Shown in pieces: positions 34,301-45,400 of a DNA stretch of 64,000 bases. Numbering within the stretch: the stretch's first letter is position 1; the number at the start of each line of letters is the position of its first letter. The stretch comes from Siderastrea radians (taxonomy: Eukaryota > Cnidaria > Anthozoa > Scleractinia > Rhizangiidae). The translations under genes and the position numbers were made by a program. The stretch lies in the NCBI GenBank assembly GCA_964017195.1, contig OZ024897.1:8817951-8881950 (forward strand), in the 5' to 3' direction. The notes under the pieces are model-generated. The model saw nothing but the letters and a program-made list of their open reading frames with translations. It was not told the origin of the DNA and made no database searches.

Positions 34301-36873
34301 CCCTTTGTTTCATCCCTCCCCCCGTCTTGTTTACCCCTTAGATCCGAACAAGCTTTCATTTATTCGTTACAACAGAAAAGTTACAGCACAAATTTTCATA
34401 CAGTTTTTTCTATAGTGATGTTCATGTATTGGACTCTTTCCTTTATTCCTTGGAGCTCTCCAATTAGCACATCAGAAATGTTCTAGTTCTTTGTATGCGT
34501 GCAAGGTATAAACTGATGGAACCAAAAGTCCATTTTCTAGGTTCACTTTCCGAAAGCTGACTGCTTTGCCTTCATTGCCATGTAATCTGCATTAAGGAAC
34601 AAGCAAACAAGACACTGAGGATATTAGTATTGAAAATTATGTTCAGTGTACTTATCGTGATTTATTAATGATTAAATGGAATGACTTAAAAAGTATACTC
34701 TTAGGACACGATTTTGAGTGAACAGAATTTGATATTATGGCTCCCCTTAATTTATCACTCCCTCGAAAAATCACCCTCTTTTGGAGCCAAAAAATAATCG
34801 CCTCTGCTATTATTTAAGAGAATACGTACGGTACCTACCAATGCGTGTTTTACGGTGTGGCGTGTGAAAGTGTGACTATTTCTTATCTACTTGGAATGCA
34901 TACTTTCATGCCATTGAATATTCAATCACAATTTTGCGATAGCTTTCATGGAACTAGCTTAAGGATAAATTTAAACTTGAGTTGGTTTTATTGAAGGGAA
35001 AAGTTATAGTCATGTTGTCCACTGAGTTCCCTTGATTGAACAAGCCAGGCTGACCATCGGGTGACCTGCTGCCTCGTCCCCAGGCGTCCCTCCTTATTGT
35101 ATGATGGTCCTTCCCACGACGCCCCGCGCTCCCTGTTTGCCCGTGCTAAACCGGCGCCTGGGGACGAGGCAGGGGTGACATGAGTAACCCTTAAAGCCCT
35201 AACAGTGACGAAAACGAAATTTCTCTTTATGTTATCACTACTTGTCCAAAGATTCAAGTGATGAGAATAAAGAAGTGAGCACTAAGGATAAGATGTCTTG
35301 ATAATTAGAAATTTTCTCCTTACTTGGTCCATAAAAAATGTATGGAAAACAGCCAGGAGAATATGCATTTTAATGTCAGTGCTTGAAGGGTTAAGGAATT
35401 CCAACAAAATGTCTGAGGGTAACCTTGCGATGGACTGGCATCCCGTCCAGTGGGGGTAGTAATGCTCCTGGTCGCTTCATGCTACAGAGACCAGATTTGC
35501 CCTTTAAGCACTGACATTAAAATACATATTTTCCTTACTGTCCTCCATACATTTGTTATGGAACAAGTAAGGAGAATTGGTCTAAATATCAAGACATCTT
35601 ATCCTTGGTGATCACTTCCTTTATTCTCATCACTTGAATGCTTGGACAAGTAGTGATGATGTAAAGAGGAATTTCATTTTCGTCACTGTTAAAGCTTAAA
35701 GGTTTGCTGCTACAGAGAGAGAGACAGTATGAAAAAGTGTCTTGTCTGAGCTGGAAACGAAATGACACAATGCAGAGACAAAACCTTGTTAACCACCGAC
35801 CCTAAGATCTTTCAGTCAAACGGTTGAATGAAAGTCCAGCCTGATGGCCAGGAGCTACACCACCGCTGGAGGCTATGGCTTTAATGATATGTAACCTTTT
35901 GAAGTTTGTATTAGTTATTGTATTCTACCATTCCAAACAGAAACAAGTAGCCTATTTTTTTTTTAATTCAGATGACCCCAGATGAAGACTTTGTATTGGA
36001 TAAACATCCAAGGTTTGCAAATATTGTCATTGGTGCTGGCTTTTCTGGTGAGTTCGTGTTATTTTTGAAAATTTTTCATCCTATCACGAATTCTGAGATC
36101 TGATTCGCTTTGGTACTCATTCGAAGGCCGAATCAGCTATCACGCATAGAAATCGAGAGCGAATAATCTAATTGTTTTAGTATAAATCTACTAGACGTTC
36201 AAAACTTAAAAGCAGACACTACATGTTTTTATTGAAAAATGATATAAATAGGTCACACCGCGCGGGGAAAACACTCTACTCAGTATCTACAACAGAATAG
36301 ATAGTGAGTAGCGTAGCCAATCAGAGAACAGCATTAGTGATAGAACGCTAGTAGATTTATACTAATATGTGACAGAAGGTGAGTAGCGAAATTAAAGGTA
36401 GCATGAATTGGGCATAATAGGACAATGCACAGCGTCAAAAATAACTACTTTGGAGCGGTTCAAGTAGTCCTCAAGTCTATTTTTTGTTCTGTCGGGTTTA
36501 TGTGGTTTCTGCGTCTGTGTCAATAAACGTCATTTTAAAAAATGTAGTCCTTAAGTTAACAGATATACTAATGACCTCGTGGATGGACGATTGGTTGGCT
36601 GAAACAACCAAGTATGCGTAAACAGAAACTGATCGTCTTGGTTGGAGAAAAAAAAAACGGTTAATAAACGGATAGATTCTTAAAGTTGTCTACAGTCATA
36701 CTTTATGTTGCCTATCTATCTCTGTTATATTTGCAGCTCATGGATTCAAGCATGGTCCAGTTAGCGGAAAAATTCTCGCACAGCTGGCCATGGGTGAAAC
36801 ACCATCATACGACATGTCACCCTTTAGGATAACAAGATTTAAAACGTCAAGTCAACCTAAAGCCTCACTTTGA
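23913..36873 (+). CDS. PIPOX: Peroxisomal sarcosine/pipecolate oxidase-like protein, nine exons
   Basis: Exons: 23913-24023, 28268-28419, 29685-29898, 30463-30592, 31851-31903, 32793-32942, 33919-34098, 35972-36047 and 36737-36873. All introns are GT-AG, phases match and the sum is 1203 bp, giving 400 residues against about 390 in the family. The protein is a DAO-type flavoenzyme. It has an N-terminal dinucleotide fold [36 protein letters not shown] (the Cys that binds flavin covalently in monomeric sarcosine oxidases) and a C-terminal [15 protein letters not shown]. It would oxidise sarcosine, pipecolate or proline and make hydrogen peroxide. It ends KASL: the ASL tail is a weak match to the usual peroxisomal signal. 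The ATG was chosen because it directly precedes the FAD fold. Substrate is unproven. Confidence 0.95.
25043..25128. mobile_element. Right end of the TTAA-flanked family, second copy
   Basis: These 86 bases nearly match 2633-2718, including the GTCGACAGAGAGTCT terminus, and are followed by TTAA (25129-25132). No left end was found upstream, so it is a truncated copy in PIPOX intron 1. Confidence 0.85.
25625..25752. repeat. Tandem repeat, about 36-bp unit, 3.3 copies
   Basis: The unit is built on GGTGGTTATTAGGGTGG followed by TTAAAAAGGGGCAG. It lies in PIPOX intron 1. Confidence 0.85.
25800..25973. repeat. Pentanucleotide-based TG-rich repeat
   Basis: Runs of TGTTG and TGCAT form a diverged 5-bp repeat (for example GTTGCATTGTGTTG). 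Both strands read open for tens of codons because of the repeat, not because of a gene. Confidence 0.9.
26819..27250. mobile_element. Inverted-repeat element with GGACCCCCC blocks
   Basis: The left part has CCGGTGT and CGGACCCCCC, plus GCTAGCGGATATGGACCCC. The right part is the complement, GGGTCCAAATCCGCTAG then ACACCGG. The G homopolymer near 27209-27225 is inside the right arm. It lies in PIPOX intron 1; class unknown. Confidence 0.65.
28568..28745. mobile_element. 178-bp TA-flanked MITE, CAGTGGAACC family
   Basis: The ends CAGTGGAACCC and GGGGTTCCACTG are inverted and flanked by TA (28566-28567, 28746-28747). Interior phrases such as TTCATTATA recur. It is the same family as 47842-48016. 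It lies in PIPOX intron 2. Confidence 0.88.
28960..29300. repeat. Dispersed SINE-like repeat in PIPOX intron 2
   Basis: Bases about 29180-29290 resemble 43015-43140: both contain AATGTCATCACA, ACAGTCCTT and AAACCATTTACAG. The upstream half (TGACGTTTTGACAATC, GACTCTTGACTCTGATGA) reads like the body of a cnidarian SINE, but no clear tRNA promoter boxes were identified. Confidence 0.55.
31285..31620. repeat. Degenerate array of AAACGG-containing units in intron 4
   Basis: Short phrases such as GTTTAAACGG, AACGGATG, CTAAGCAAAA and GCCAAGCAAAACG recur at irregular intervals over about 330 bp. This is unlike the surrounding intron and suggests a decayed tandem array. No frame is supported. Confidence 0.55.
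33525..33880. mobile_element. MITE-like element with CGTCC-GTGTAAC ends
   Basis: The left end has GTTCCACTGGACGATTC; the right end has ATCGTCCTGTGTAAC. CTAAAAATCGTCCGG-type phrases recur in the interior. It lies in PIPOX intron 6. Boundaries are approximate and class unknown. Confidence 0.55.
34170..34827. mobile_element. MITE-like element with CTTAAATAATAGC ends
   Basis: CTTAAATAATAGC near 34174 is matched by GCTATTATTTAAG near 34806. AATAATCGCC-type blocks are repeated inside both ends. It lies in PIPOX intron 7. Boundaries are approximate. Confidence 0.6.
35069..35172. mobile_element. 104-bp inverted-repeat element, 10-bp duplication
   Basis: The ends CTGCCTCGTCCCCAGGCG and CGCCTGGGGACGAGGCAG are exact complements of 18 bp. 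The flanks are GGGTGACCTG (35059-35068) and GGGTGACATG (35173-35182), a 10-bp duplication with one mismatch. A 9-10 bp duplication suggests a Mutator-like MITE. It is GC-rich compared with the intron around it. Confidence 0.82.
35190..35705. mobile_element. Foldback element with about 200-bp arms and SINE-like insert
   Basis: The left arm (about 35190-35395) and right arm (about 35500-35705) are imperfect complements. For example CAGTGACGAAAACGAAATTT pairs with AATTTCATTTTCGTCACTG, and TTTTAATGTCAGTGCTT pairs with AAGCACTGACATTAAAAT. The loop (about 35400-35495) contains ATGGACTGGCATCCCGTCCA, typical of the 3' half of a SINE-like coral repeat. It lies in PIPOX intron 7. Confidence 0.75.
36177..36365. 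mobile_element. 189-bp inverted-repeat element
   Basis: TTAGTATAAATCTACTAG at the left is exactly complementary to CTAGTAGATTTATACTAA at the right, and the pairing extends a few bases further. It lies in PIPOX intron 8. The target duplication is not clear. Confidence 0.8.
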
Positions 36874-37027
36874 AAGGCCTTTTGTATTTGTCAGTGCTGT
36901 AATGGAGAAATTGGCGAAGAGAATGGTCAGATCTTTAGCGGTGACGGCTGATTTTTCCCATCTAAGGATTGGTGGGAAGATCTATGTCCTTGGGGGTGGT
37001 TTTCACAAGGGGAAACGTCATATGGAC

Positions 37028-37033
37028 AATAAA
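37028..37033 (+). promoter_or_regulatory. PIPOX: Candidate PIPOX polyadenylation signal
   Basis: AATAAA lies 155 bp after the PIPOX stop codon and is the first such hexamer on this strand. Confidence 0.5.
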
Positions 37034-38376
37034 ACGGATTTTTTACCTGATAGAGAAGAACTAGGCCTGTAACCAGCAAGGCTGTTGAGGCAATTATTAA
37101 AATAACAATTATTAGAAATTAATACGTAAATAAATAGTATTCTTACATCTCGTAACGGCCACTTAAAATTAATTTGACAATTATTGTGATACGCCTAAGC
37201 CGAACTTTCTGAGACACTGATTCCCTAATAATTATTAATCTGTCACTGTCTCTCTCTCAATTTCACTTTTAATTTTAAGTTTTTAACTTTGATCGAAACA
37301 TGTTCTATACTCAGTTTAACAAAGAGACGTTATTGTCGTCAAGTGATTGGTAGATGATCATGTTCCCAGCTGCATAACAAGATCAGTGTTTTCAAATATG
37401 GAAGTTTATATAAAATGCAAAATTCTTGAAATTGTTATCGGAGATGGTAGGCAAACAAGAAAAGCCCCAGGGGCATTACACCCCGCCGTTGTTCAACCCC
37501 CTTTCCCAACCCTCATTTCTTGGTCAACTACCTGTTCTTGCCTTTGGGAAGAAGAACATGACGAAATATTTTGACCATAGCGTGACTCAGTTACGTCAGC
37601 GTAATTCTAAATAACAAGGGCATGGAAATTTCAATAGATTTATTGATAATGAAACTTATCCTAAAATCTAAAGGAAACGGGTAGCTACGGGGAAAAACGT
37701 TTAAGTCTATCTTTAGTCCATGATTCGATGAGTGATATGACGCAAGCAAGGAACCTCCCCGAATCGGCTTCTGTGTTTCAGTGACGTGGTGTTTACGTGA
37801 CACGGCACGTAGAATGAATCGTTGGCTTTCAAGGCTCGCTGGCACCTTTGTTCTTGCTCTCGTACGAAGAGAAGTTAACTCTATTGAATTCCTTGTACAT
37901 TTCTACACAAATGTCCCCAAAGATTTTGGCGAAACAAAGCAAAACTACCAAAAAATGCTTGCATTTCACTGTTTGAATATTTAACCTTGTTAAACGTTAT
38001 TAGTTAAAATAATGTTTGTTTAGCAGGCTTGGGTCGAGTAACCCGATCGAATCGGCACCTTTCAAAGCTTGTTAGCATCTTTGTCCTTGCTCTCGTCGAG
38101 ACGTTTATGGTATTGTATCCCTAGTAATTTTCTACACCGTCTTTCATGAAGATTTTGGCGAATCGATCGCTTATGTTAACCGATAGTTTGCAACGCGTAT
38201 TTCTTTGGCCAAAGGAATTTTGGGGCAAGTGACCACCAAAAAAGGAAAACAAATAAACGGGCGAAAAAAAAAAAAGAAAACGAAAAACGGATATTACTAG
38301 ACCCCGTCCTGACGGCGGGGTAATAAAGTTGATTTATTTCCTGACGGACTGTTGATTGAGTGATTGATTGATTGAT

Positions 38377-38407
<31 letters not shown>

Positions 38408-39290
38408 CTGATTGATTGATTGATTGATTAGCTTTTTTTTCATCTTGCTTGTACGTGCGAGACCATATGGCCACCACTCCAAGTCTGTCAACACAAGTTG
38501 TCATTTCCAAACATTTGTCGACTATTAGAAGTGAACCGCTTTCTGTTGAAGCGATTGACAGTTAGATAAAGGTCGTAACGCCATTAAATCTGCTTCTTCC
38601 GCGATTGGTAAAACGTGCATCTGCTTCGTACTTCGCGGTTACTCAGCGGTAGGAATCTGAGGCAAACAACGGTTGTTTTAGTTGCTTTTGGCATTTTCCC
38701 TGTAGTTTCTAGAATTGTTAATCCTGGCCATTATTGCGGGTGGTATATTGAGAAGTATTTGACCCCCCCGGGGGGGGGATACTCCCTCATACAAGCATGT
38801 GCCGTCCAGCGAGATCGTGATTTTGGCACTCCTGTTCTAAAACGGGGTATCCATCTCAGTGGATGTAAATTTAAAAACTTTATGAAGGAGCTTTTTCTGC
38901 CCCCCCCGCCCCCCCCCCGTCACACATACAGAGCACCTGAAGCACTCGCTGTACTTAACCCCCGCTGTGGAAAATGAGGAATTCTTTCAGTCCCTGATTC
39001 AGCCATCACCGTGATGCCTAAATTGGCCGACAAATTAGCCCGAGTAGTCGGGCTGAAAGACATACGAGGTTGGATACGTAAAAATGCCGACAGAAAAACA
39101 AAGACATCAATTCTCGGGATCAAAACATTCTTATAGGGATCAAAAGTTTGGCGGATTCATGGATCCAAATTCAGGACAACTTTAGGATCACGGAAAGAAT
39201 TTTTTGCCAAAAATGGGAACACTGATGGAAAAACATACTACGTTACCACCCTAAGAATGTGGTATTTAAAGTTAACTAAGCAACTGACGA
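37034..39290. other. Intergenic between PIPOX and MRPS23, no gene recognised
   Basis: It contains two related short segments with CCTTTGTTCTTGCTCTCGT near 37848 and CATCTTTGTCCTTGCTCTCGT near 38077, a GATT microsatellite at 38343-38430 and a C/G-rich low-complexity stretch near 38762-38780 and 38900-38920. Open frames are short and unsupported. Confidence 0.5.
38343..38430. repeat. (GATT)n microsatellite
   Basis: About twenty GATT units with a few interruptions (GAGT, GATC, GACT). Confidence 0.95.
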
Positions 39291-39411
39291 TGTCGTAATT
39301 GTAAAATGTCAAGCACTCCAAAATTTCTCGGGATTCGGTTAGCTCGTTCCCAGTTCTCTTCTCGTGGGAGGACGACTGCTGTTCAGCGGAGGACTTCAAA
39401 AGTGATCCAAC

Positions 39412-39447
39412 ATGGCGGGGAAGTACTTCATGTCTCACATGTCTTGA
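39412..39447 (+). other. Upstream short ORF before MRPS23
   Basis: ATGGCGGGGAAG opens an 11-codon frame that stops at 39445-39447, four bases before the MRPS23 ATG at 39452. The CAACATGGCGGGG context also resembles a YY1-type core promoter site, common at ribosomal and mitochondrial gene starts. It may therefore be a promoter motif rather than a translated frame. Confidence 0.4.
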
Positions 39448-39451
39448 CAAA

Positions 39452-42400
39452 ATGCCGGGCTCAAGGCACTTGCGGGGCACTGTCGCTTCACGGTAATAAT
39501 TTGGTGTTGAAATTTTGAATTCTAGTGAATACTCTTTAAAGTTTAGGCTAGATTTCAGAATACCCGGCCACGGACTTCAAAACCTGCTACCGCAGTCCTT
39601 CGGTCATCGATTTACATACAGCATTCGTATTCAAAAGCTGCTCCCGTAGTCCTGCGGTCATCAAAATTAACATACAGCATTAGTCTTCAAAAGCTGCTAC
39701 CGCAGTCCTTCAGTCTTGCAGTCCTCGAAATTAACAGGAAGTTTAGCGAAGCCAAAAAGATTAAAGCGAACCAAAAGAGGGAAATGTGTTTGTTTCTCGT
39801 TTTTTTAAGTGTACTATGCAAAAGAGATAGATTATTTGGGTTTTCACTCAGATCACATATTGAATGCTTTCGCGTCCCAACTTAAATAAATATTACATGT
39901 ACGCTTCAGTAATCATGGCTTTCGCGCACGAAATTCAGTGAATAAATATTTCATTAAAGCAGTGAAGCGAAACAAAAAGAAAGAAATGCATTCCCTAAAA
40001 CTTTTTGGTTCACTGTTATGTGACAAATACAGCGCTTTTGGCCTTCGGAGAACCGTCCTTGGATGAATAACATCGCGCGTAACTTTTCGCGTTGCGCGAA
40101 CTTTAGTAAATAACATCGCACTCCGGCTCGGCGTAGCTGCTTCGTGGTTCACGGCAAACCGAAATGTATTTAGTCTTCGCTCTATTAGCGTGAAAAGCCA
40201 AACATTTCTTTTTATCGTGTGACAAGAAATTACTTCTTGTTTCCTTGTTCCTCCAACTTATCCGTTAACTTACAACAACACCGTGGGCTAAACTACAGAA
40301 TGCAGGGCCACTTACACACATCTCCAAACGAGCTGGCTTGTTTGGCTTGTTTGCTCACTGCCGAGCCAAACGAGCCACCACATAAATACGCACAACACTT
40401 AGCGTTCAAATAATTCATTTCTCGTTCTTTTTATCCACTGCCGAGCCAAACGAGCCAAACGAGCCACCACATATATACATCCAACACTTGAGCACTCTCA
40501 AATAATTCATTTCTCGTTCTTTTTATCCACTGCCGAGCCAAACGAGCCACCATGTATATAATCCAACAATTGAGCACTCTCAAATAATTCATTTCTCGTT
40601 CTTTTCATCCACTGCCGAGCCAAACGAGCCACCACGTATATAATCCAACGCTTGAGCACTCTCAAATAATTCATTTCTCGTTCTTTTCATCCACTGCCGA
40701 GCCAAACGAGCCACCAAATCTAAATGCCTTCAAAAATGGCCCTGTATCCTTCCGATATCAACAACAGCACTGTCTCAATTACACATTGCTTCAAAACTTT
40801 ATTCAGATAATCCCTTTGACCTAGAACTAGTACCACTACCACCTTCCAAGTGCTTAACAATATCAGTCTCCCCGTTTTCAAAGTACACAATCATTTTCAT
40901 CTAAGATACAATTCAAGTCTACATTTTGCAATCACGTCACCATTGATTAAAAATCAAACGAAAACGATTAAATGAAACAGCTCTTCAATCTTTCAAACAA
41001 AACTTGTAAACTACAACAAGTGAAAAAAAGGTTGCACAACTTGCACACATCATATAGCTATCGTCCGTAACAATACTATCCTCTAACTCTGATTTGGAGT
41101 ATAAATTTTTTTAACAGCTTTCAAAAACTTCTCAAATAAGTCCTTGTCTCTATTCATATAGCGCCACATGAACTCCGCTAAATAAGATGAAAATTGGTGT
41201 TTTCGAACACCAAACGGGGGCAACTTTGCCTTAGCTTGTTGCCAGTGGCCTTCCATTTTGTTTGTGCTGTGGCCAGCAGCGTTCAAAAACTCCTTGGAGT
41301 GGTTTACGGTTAAATGGGTGTATATCCATATTCGAATGCTTTTCATAGCTCTTTTAAAATACTGTTTGTACAATAAGGCTTTAACACATTAGTGTGCAAC
41401 ATGCTTCATGCAAATATACCATTCAAGACATTGAAAAAAGCGTTTGATTATTTGCCTCAACCTTGCTTATATGCTGGTCCACCGTGGGAGTGGATTTCTT
41501 CTTTTTTCCGCGTTCCCCCAGCTTCAGTATATTCAAGTTGATCACTACCAATAGGAAATGATAAATGCATATATGCTTCGTTCTTTAAACGTTAGGCGGA
41601 AATGAAAATCGCCACATTGATTACAACTTCACTCTACACAAGGCGGGAATGAAAATCGCAACATGCCGATTATAGTTCCACTCCAGATAAATTGGCAACA
41701 AAAAGGCATATTTGCACTCGTTTAACTACCTTAATCTTAGTTATTCATCGACTACGGGACCACAGGACTGCGGGAGCAATCGTTCAACTAGATTAAACTT
41801 AATTATTCATCCACTACGGGACTGCAGGACTGCGGAAGCAATCGTTTAACTAGCTTAAACTTAATTATTCATCCACTACGGGACTGCAGGACTGCAGTAG
41901 CAATCGTTTAACTAGCTTAAACTTAATTATTCATCCACTACGGGACTGCAGGACTGCGGTAGCAATCGTTTAACTACCTTAATCTTAGTTATTCATCGAC
42001 TACGGGACCGCAGGACTGCGGTAGCAATCGTTTAACTAGCTTAAACGTAATTATTCATCCACTACGGGACTGCAGGACTGCGGTAGCAATCATTCAACTA
42101 CCTTAATCTTAGTTATTCATCGACTACGGGACTGCAGGACTGCGGGCATAGCATAAATTTGCATTTTTACTCAACGACTGCGGGACCACGGGAGCATTAG
42201 AGTTGTGGCGCTTGAATGTGGCCGGGTATTCTGAAATCGCTCCAAAGTTTACTGTACAGGCGCGATAGTCTTGTTCATAAGCTTCTTTGTTCGACTCGGC
42301 GTTGTTGTGTGCGTTCCTGGATAGTTGAAGACGCTTTGAACTACTCTAATCAGTAATGGGTTGTATTTTCTCTCTCTACTCCGATGTTTAAAAGGGCACA

Positions 42401-45400
42401 AGTAAACAGTTAGGGAAACCTGACGAAATAGCTGTTAGGTAACCCGAAAAAAAGCTGGTTGAACCCGATGGGGTGGTTACCCACCCAGGGGTAGAGGTTG
42501 TGTTCGCAATTGATTCATTCTACAGACAGGGTCTGGAAGGGTATTCTCGGGATCCGGGATTTGACCAAAATACGGTGCGGGATTCGGGAAAACGAAAAAT
42601 ATCTTCACGGGATTCGGGATTTGACTGCTACCAAGGAAGCGGGACTCACCAAAATTTGGGTACGGGATGCGGGATTTTGTTGCCTGTCTGTCGGGAATTT
42701 GGGAAATCGTCACGACCCAAAAATACCGTTATAGCGGCAAAAGCGAATCAACCAGGCGAGCGCAAAATATCAATCGAAAGGGCCAATCTACGTCTTAAAT
42801 TTATTAGCTTTTGCAGAAATGAGTCTTTTTAATGTATTTTTGGGAAAGAAGAAACGAAATTCGGGATAGGGATGAAAAAAGTGCGGGATGCGGGATTCTC
42901 GTGAAAAAGGGGCGGGAATGCGGGATCAGGACCCCCCCTTCCAGATCCTTACAGAAACTGGGTAATAAGTCTTTGCAGTCCTGGAAAGGACTGCTGTGAA
43001 ATCTTCTGTCGAAATGTCAGTCAATGTCATCACATACAGTCCTTCTCAGCACTACACTCACCTGGACGTTCATACTTCACCAACTTATGAGATGATGTGT
43101 GTGTGAATGACACCTGGGCTCAAACCATTTACAGAGAAACTCAGTAAACCTCCGGTTGTCATGAGCCACTTGGCTCCTTATAATTTAACAATATAGAGTA
43201 AAAGGGCAACTGCTGTTGCTTTGGGAAAAAAAGGTTAAGTCCCACATGAGCCTGGAACCTCCTTGCTCCTTGTCTTGGGATGGGATGCTAGTCCATTGCA
43301 GTGTTATGCATCAGTCAATTCCAGCAGTGCCCATACCCCCGAGCATTAGTGGGACATTTTTCCTCATTGTCCGTCCCGGGGGCCGGGCATTAGTCTACCC
43401 CGGGGCATTTGACAGTCTTGTGATTTTCATGTCACAGTACTGTCACTTTCTTTCAGTGATAAGTTTATCGGGCAAGGACGATAAATTTGTGATTAACTTT
43501 GTCTAAAGAGGACAAAATGAGACGGTAGATCCACAGAACTAATGATCACTGAAGCAATACACAGAAATAAGACTTAGTTCAGACTTGGTTTGGCCTGATT
43601 TAGCTTTGTTTAGAATGGAGTTAAGCTCGAAAACTAAGAAATCAACTTATTTTTTTACCTGTACCGAGGGGCATTTGAACAGCTTGTTTGTCCCCACCGT
43701 GGGGCATTTGCCGGTTTGTTTTCAAAAAATGCTAATGCCCGGGGGTCAGTCCATGTGGGGGGGGGGGGGGGGGATGGGTACTGCTGGAAATGTCTGATGC
43801 ATTACCCCCAGCCTTATGTCACCGGAAGTTTCTTGTCTAAGGACTGAAGCAATAGAATGGCAGGGATCGGGCTCAAACCTCTGTGCTTCAGATCCTAAGT
43901 CCAATGCACTAACCATATGCCACTGCACCCCCACACTGCTGCTTGAAAAGCAATTAATGTGAAAGCACTATCATTTTTAAGCTGGAGGAGGGGACATTGG
44001 ATATTTAATCAACATTTCCATCCCCACCCTTGAGCATATTTTGACTGTGCAAAAAGATCTTGATTTCAGAATACATGTATATGTGTTACAAGTCTCCTTA
44101 AAGAAAACAAAGGTTAAATTAAAAAAGCACTGAAGAACATCAGTTCACAGAAGAAAGGGGCCTTTTAGGACTTGAAAAAAATTGGGTAGCTGTCTTAAAA
44201 TTTTGAAGCAGAGGGTCTTGAGCCTCTTATTATCTAAAGCCTGCTGCTAACAATGCTATATGCTACTTTGTTTTTAGTGTTCGCAATCTTCTTCGTGCTG
44301 GAGCTATAACAAAAGCATGGCAACCCGTGTGGTTTCCAGTTGTTGAAGCTTTTCCACCATTGCTAGACACCAAGATGAACAGAAGAGCTGAACCAGGAAG
44401 AATGCAGAAGATAACATACCCTGAGGATAAGTTTAGAAAGTAGGTTTGGTCTGTTTATCATTTTATTCAATTCTTGTTTGCAGATTGGCCAAACCATCAG
44501 TTTTTGTCCAAAGCAAATCAAACAAATAAAGTAAAGCATGATTGATTTGATTTTGTGTACAGAGAACAAAACACATGTACATGTATTGTCAATTAAGCCT
44601 TGCTTTCCCTTTGACCTTGTTTCTTAAGTATTTATTATTTTTTTTTTTATTTCTCCAATCCAGCATACAATAGTTGATTAATTTTAATTATTAAATCATT
44701 ACACAAAGAAAAATTAAAGCTTGAGTGTCAAGGAAATAATGTGCTAATTCTTTGAATTGAAGCCTTTAGTGACAGAATTGGTATGGTACGTGTACTATGC
44801 TTCTTTTGTAATAATCAAAATAAGATAATGCCAGAGCCTGCTGTTTGAAGCCATTCTTTGTTTTAGGCAAACTGTCACTGAACATGGCAATTTTTACACA
44901 AAACCCTTCAAATTTCCTACTGTAAAATGTGCTACTCAAAGAATAAGAGACTGAGATGTTAATAGGGCAATCCTTCAGTATCTACAAAATACCTATAGAA
45001 TAATAATAATAATAGTAATAATAATAATAATAATGATAATAATAATAATAATAATAATAATAAATTATAGTAAAAAAGCTGTTGCCCTTTCCACCTTCCT
45101 ATTGTATCTCTTCAAAAAATAATTTTATAACCTCCATACCCCTACTGATGTATCTACTGCTTTCTGTAACCACATTTTGACTGAGTTGAATATTTTTTCT
45201 TTCAGACAGTTTTACGAAAGATTCCAAACCAATCAACCTTTGTACCTTTGGGGGGGTCATCCTTCTTACTGTGACAGGTAAGAACAAACCAGATGAACTA
45301 CCTTCAACAAAAGAAAATGCTGCTTAATAGCTTTTATTTGGGTAGTCTCAGATGATGATAATTATCATTAATAAATTATTATTATCTGAAAGAATAAAAT

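Larger units (their letters stand above)
39546..42243. mobile_element. Merlin-type DNA transposon, non-autonomous (2698 bp)
   Basis: Inverted ends share GATTTCAGAATACCCGGCCAC (one end begins GGCTA, the other GGAGC) and are flanked by AAAGTTTA on both sides (39538-39545, 42244-42251), an exact 8-bp duplication. The interior has a piece of an ISXO2/IS1595-like transposase on the - strand, which defines the Merlin superfamily. Merlin elements make 8-9 bp duplications, in agreement. Three tandem-repeat arrays fill much of the interior. The transposase lacks its N-terminal half, so this copy cannot move by itself. Confidence 0.9.

Noticed and set aside
37811..37870. MNRWLSRLAGTF as the first exon of MRPS23
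   Set aside because: It looked similar to the family start, but the only nearby GT (GTACGA) leaves the wrong phase for the exon at 44278. The exon at 39452-39492 fits in phase and sequence.
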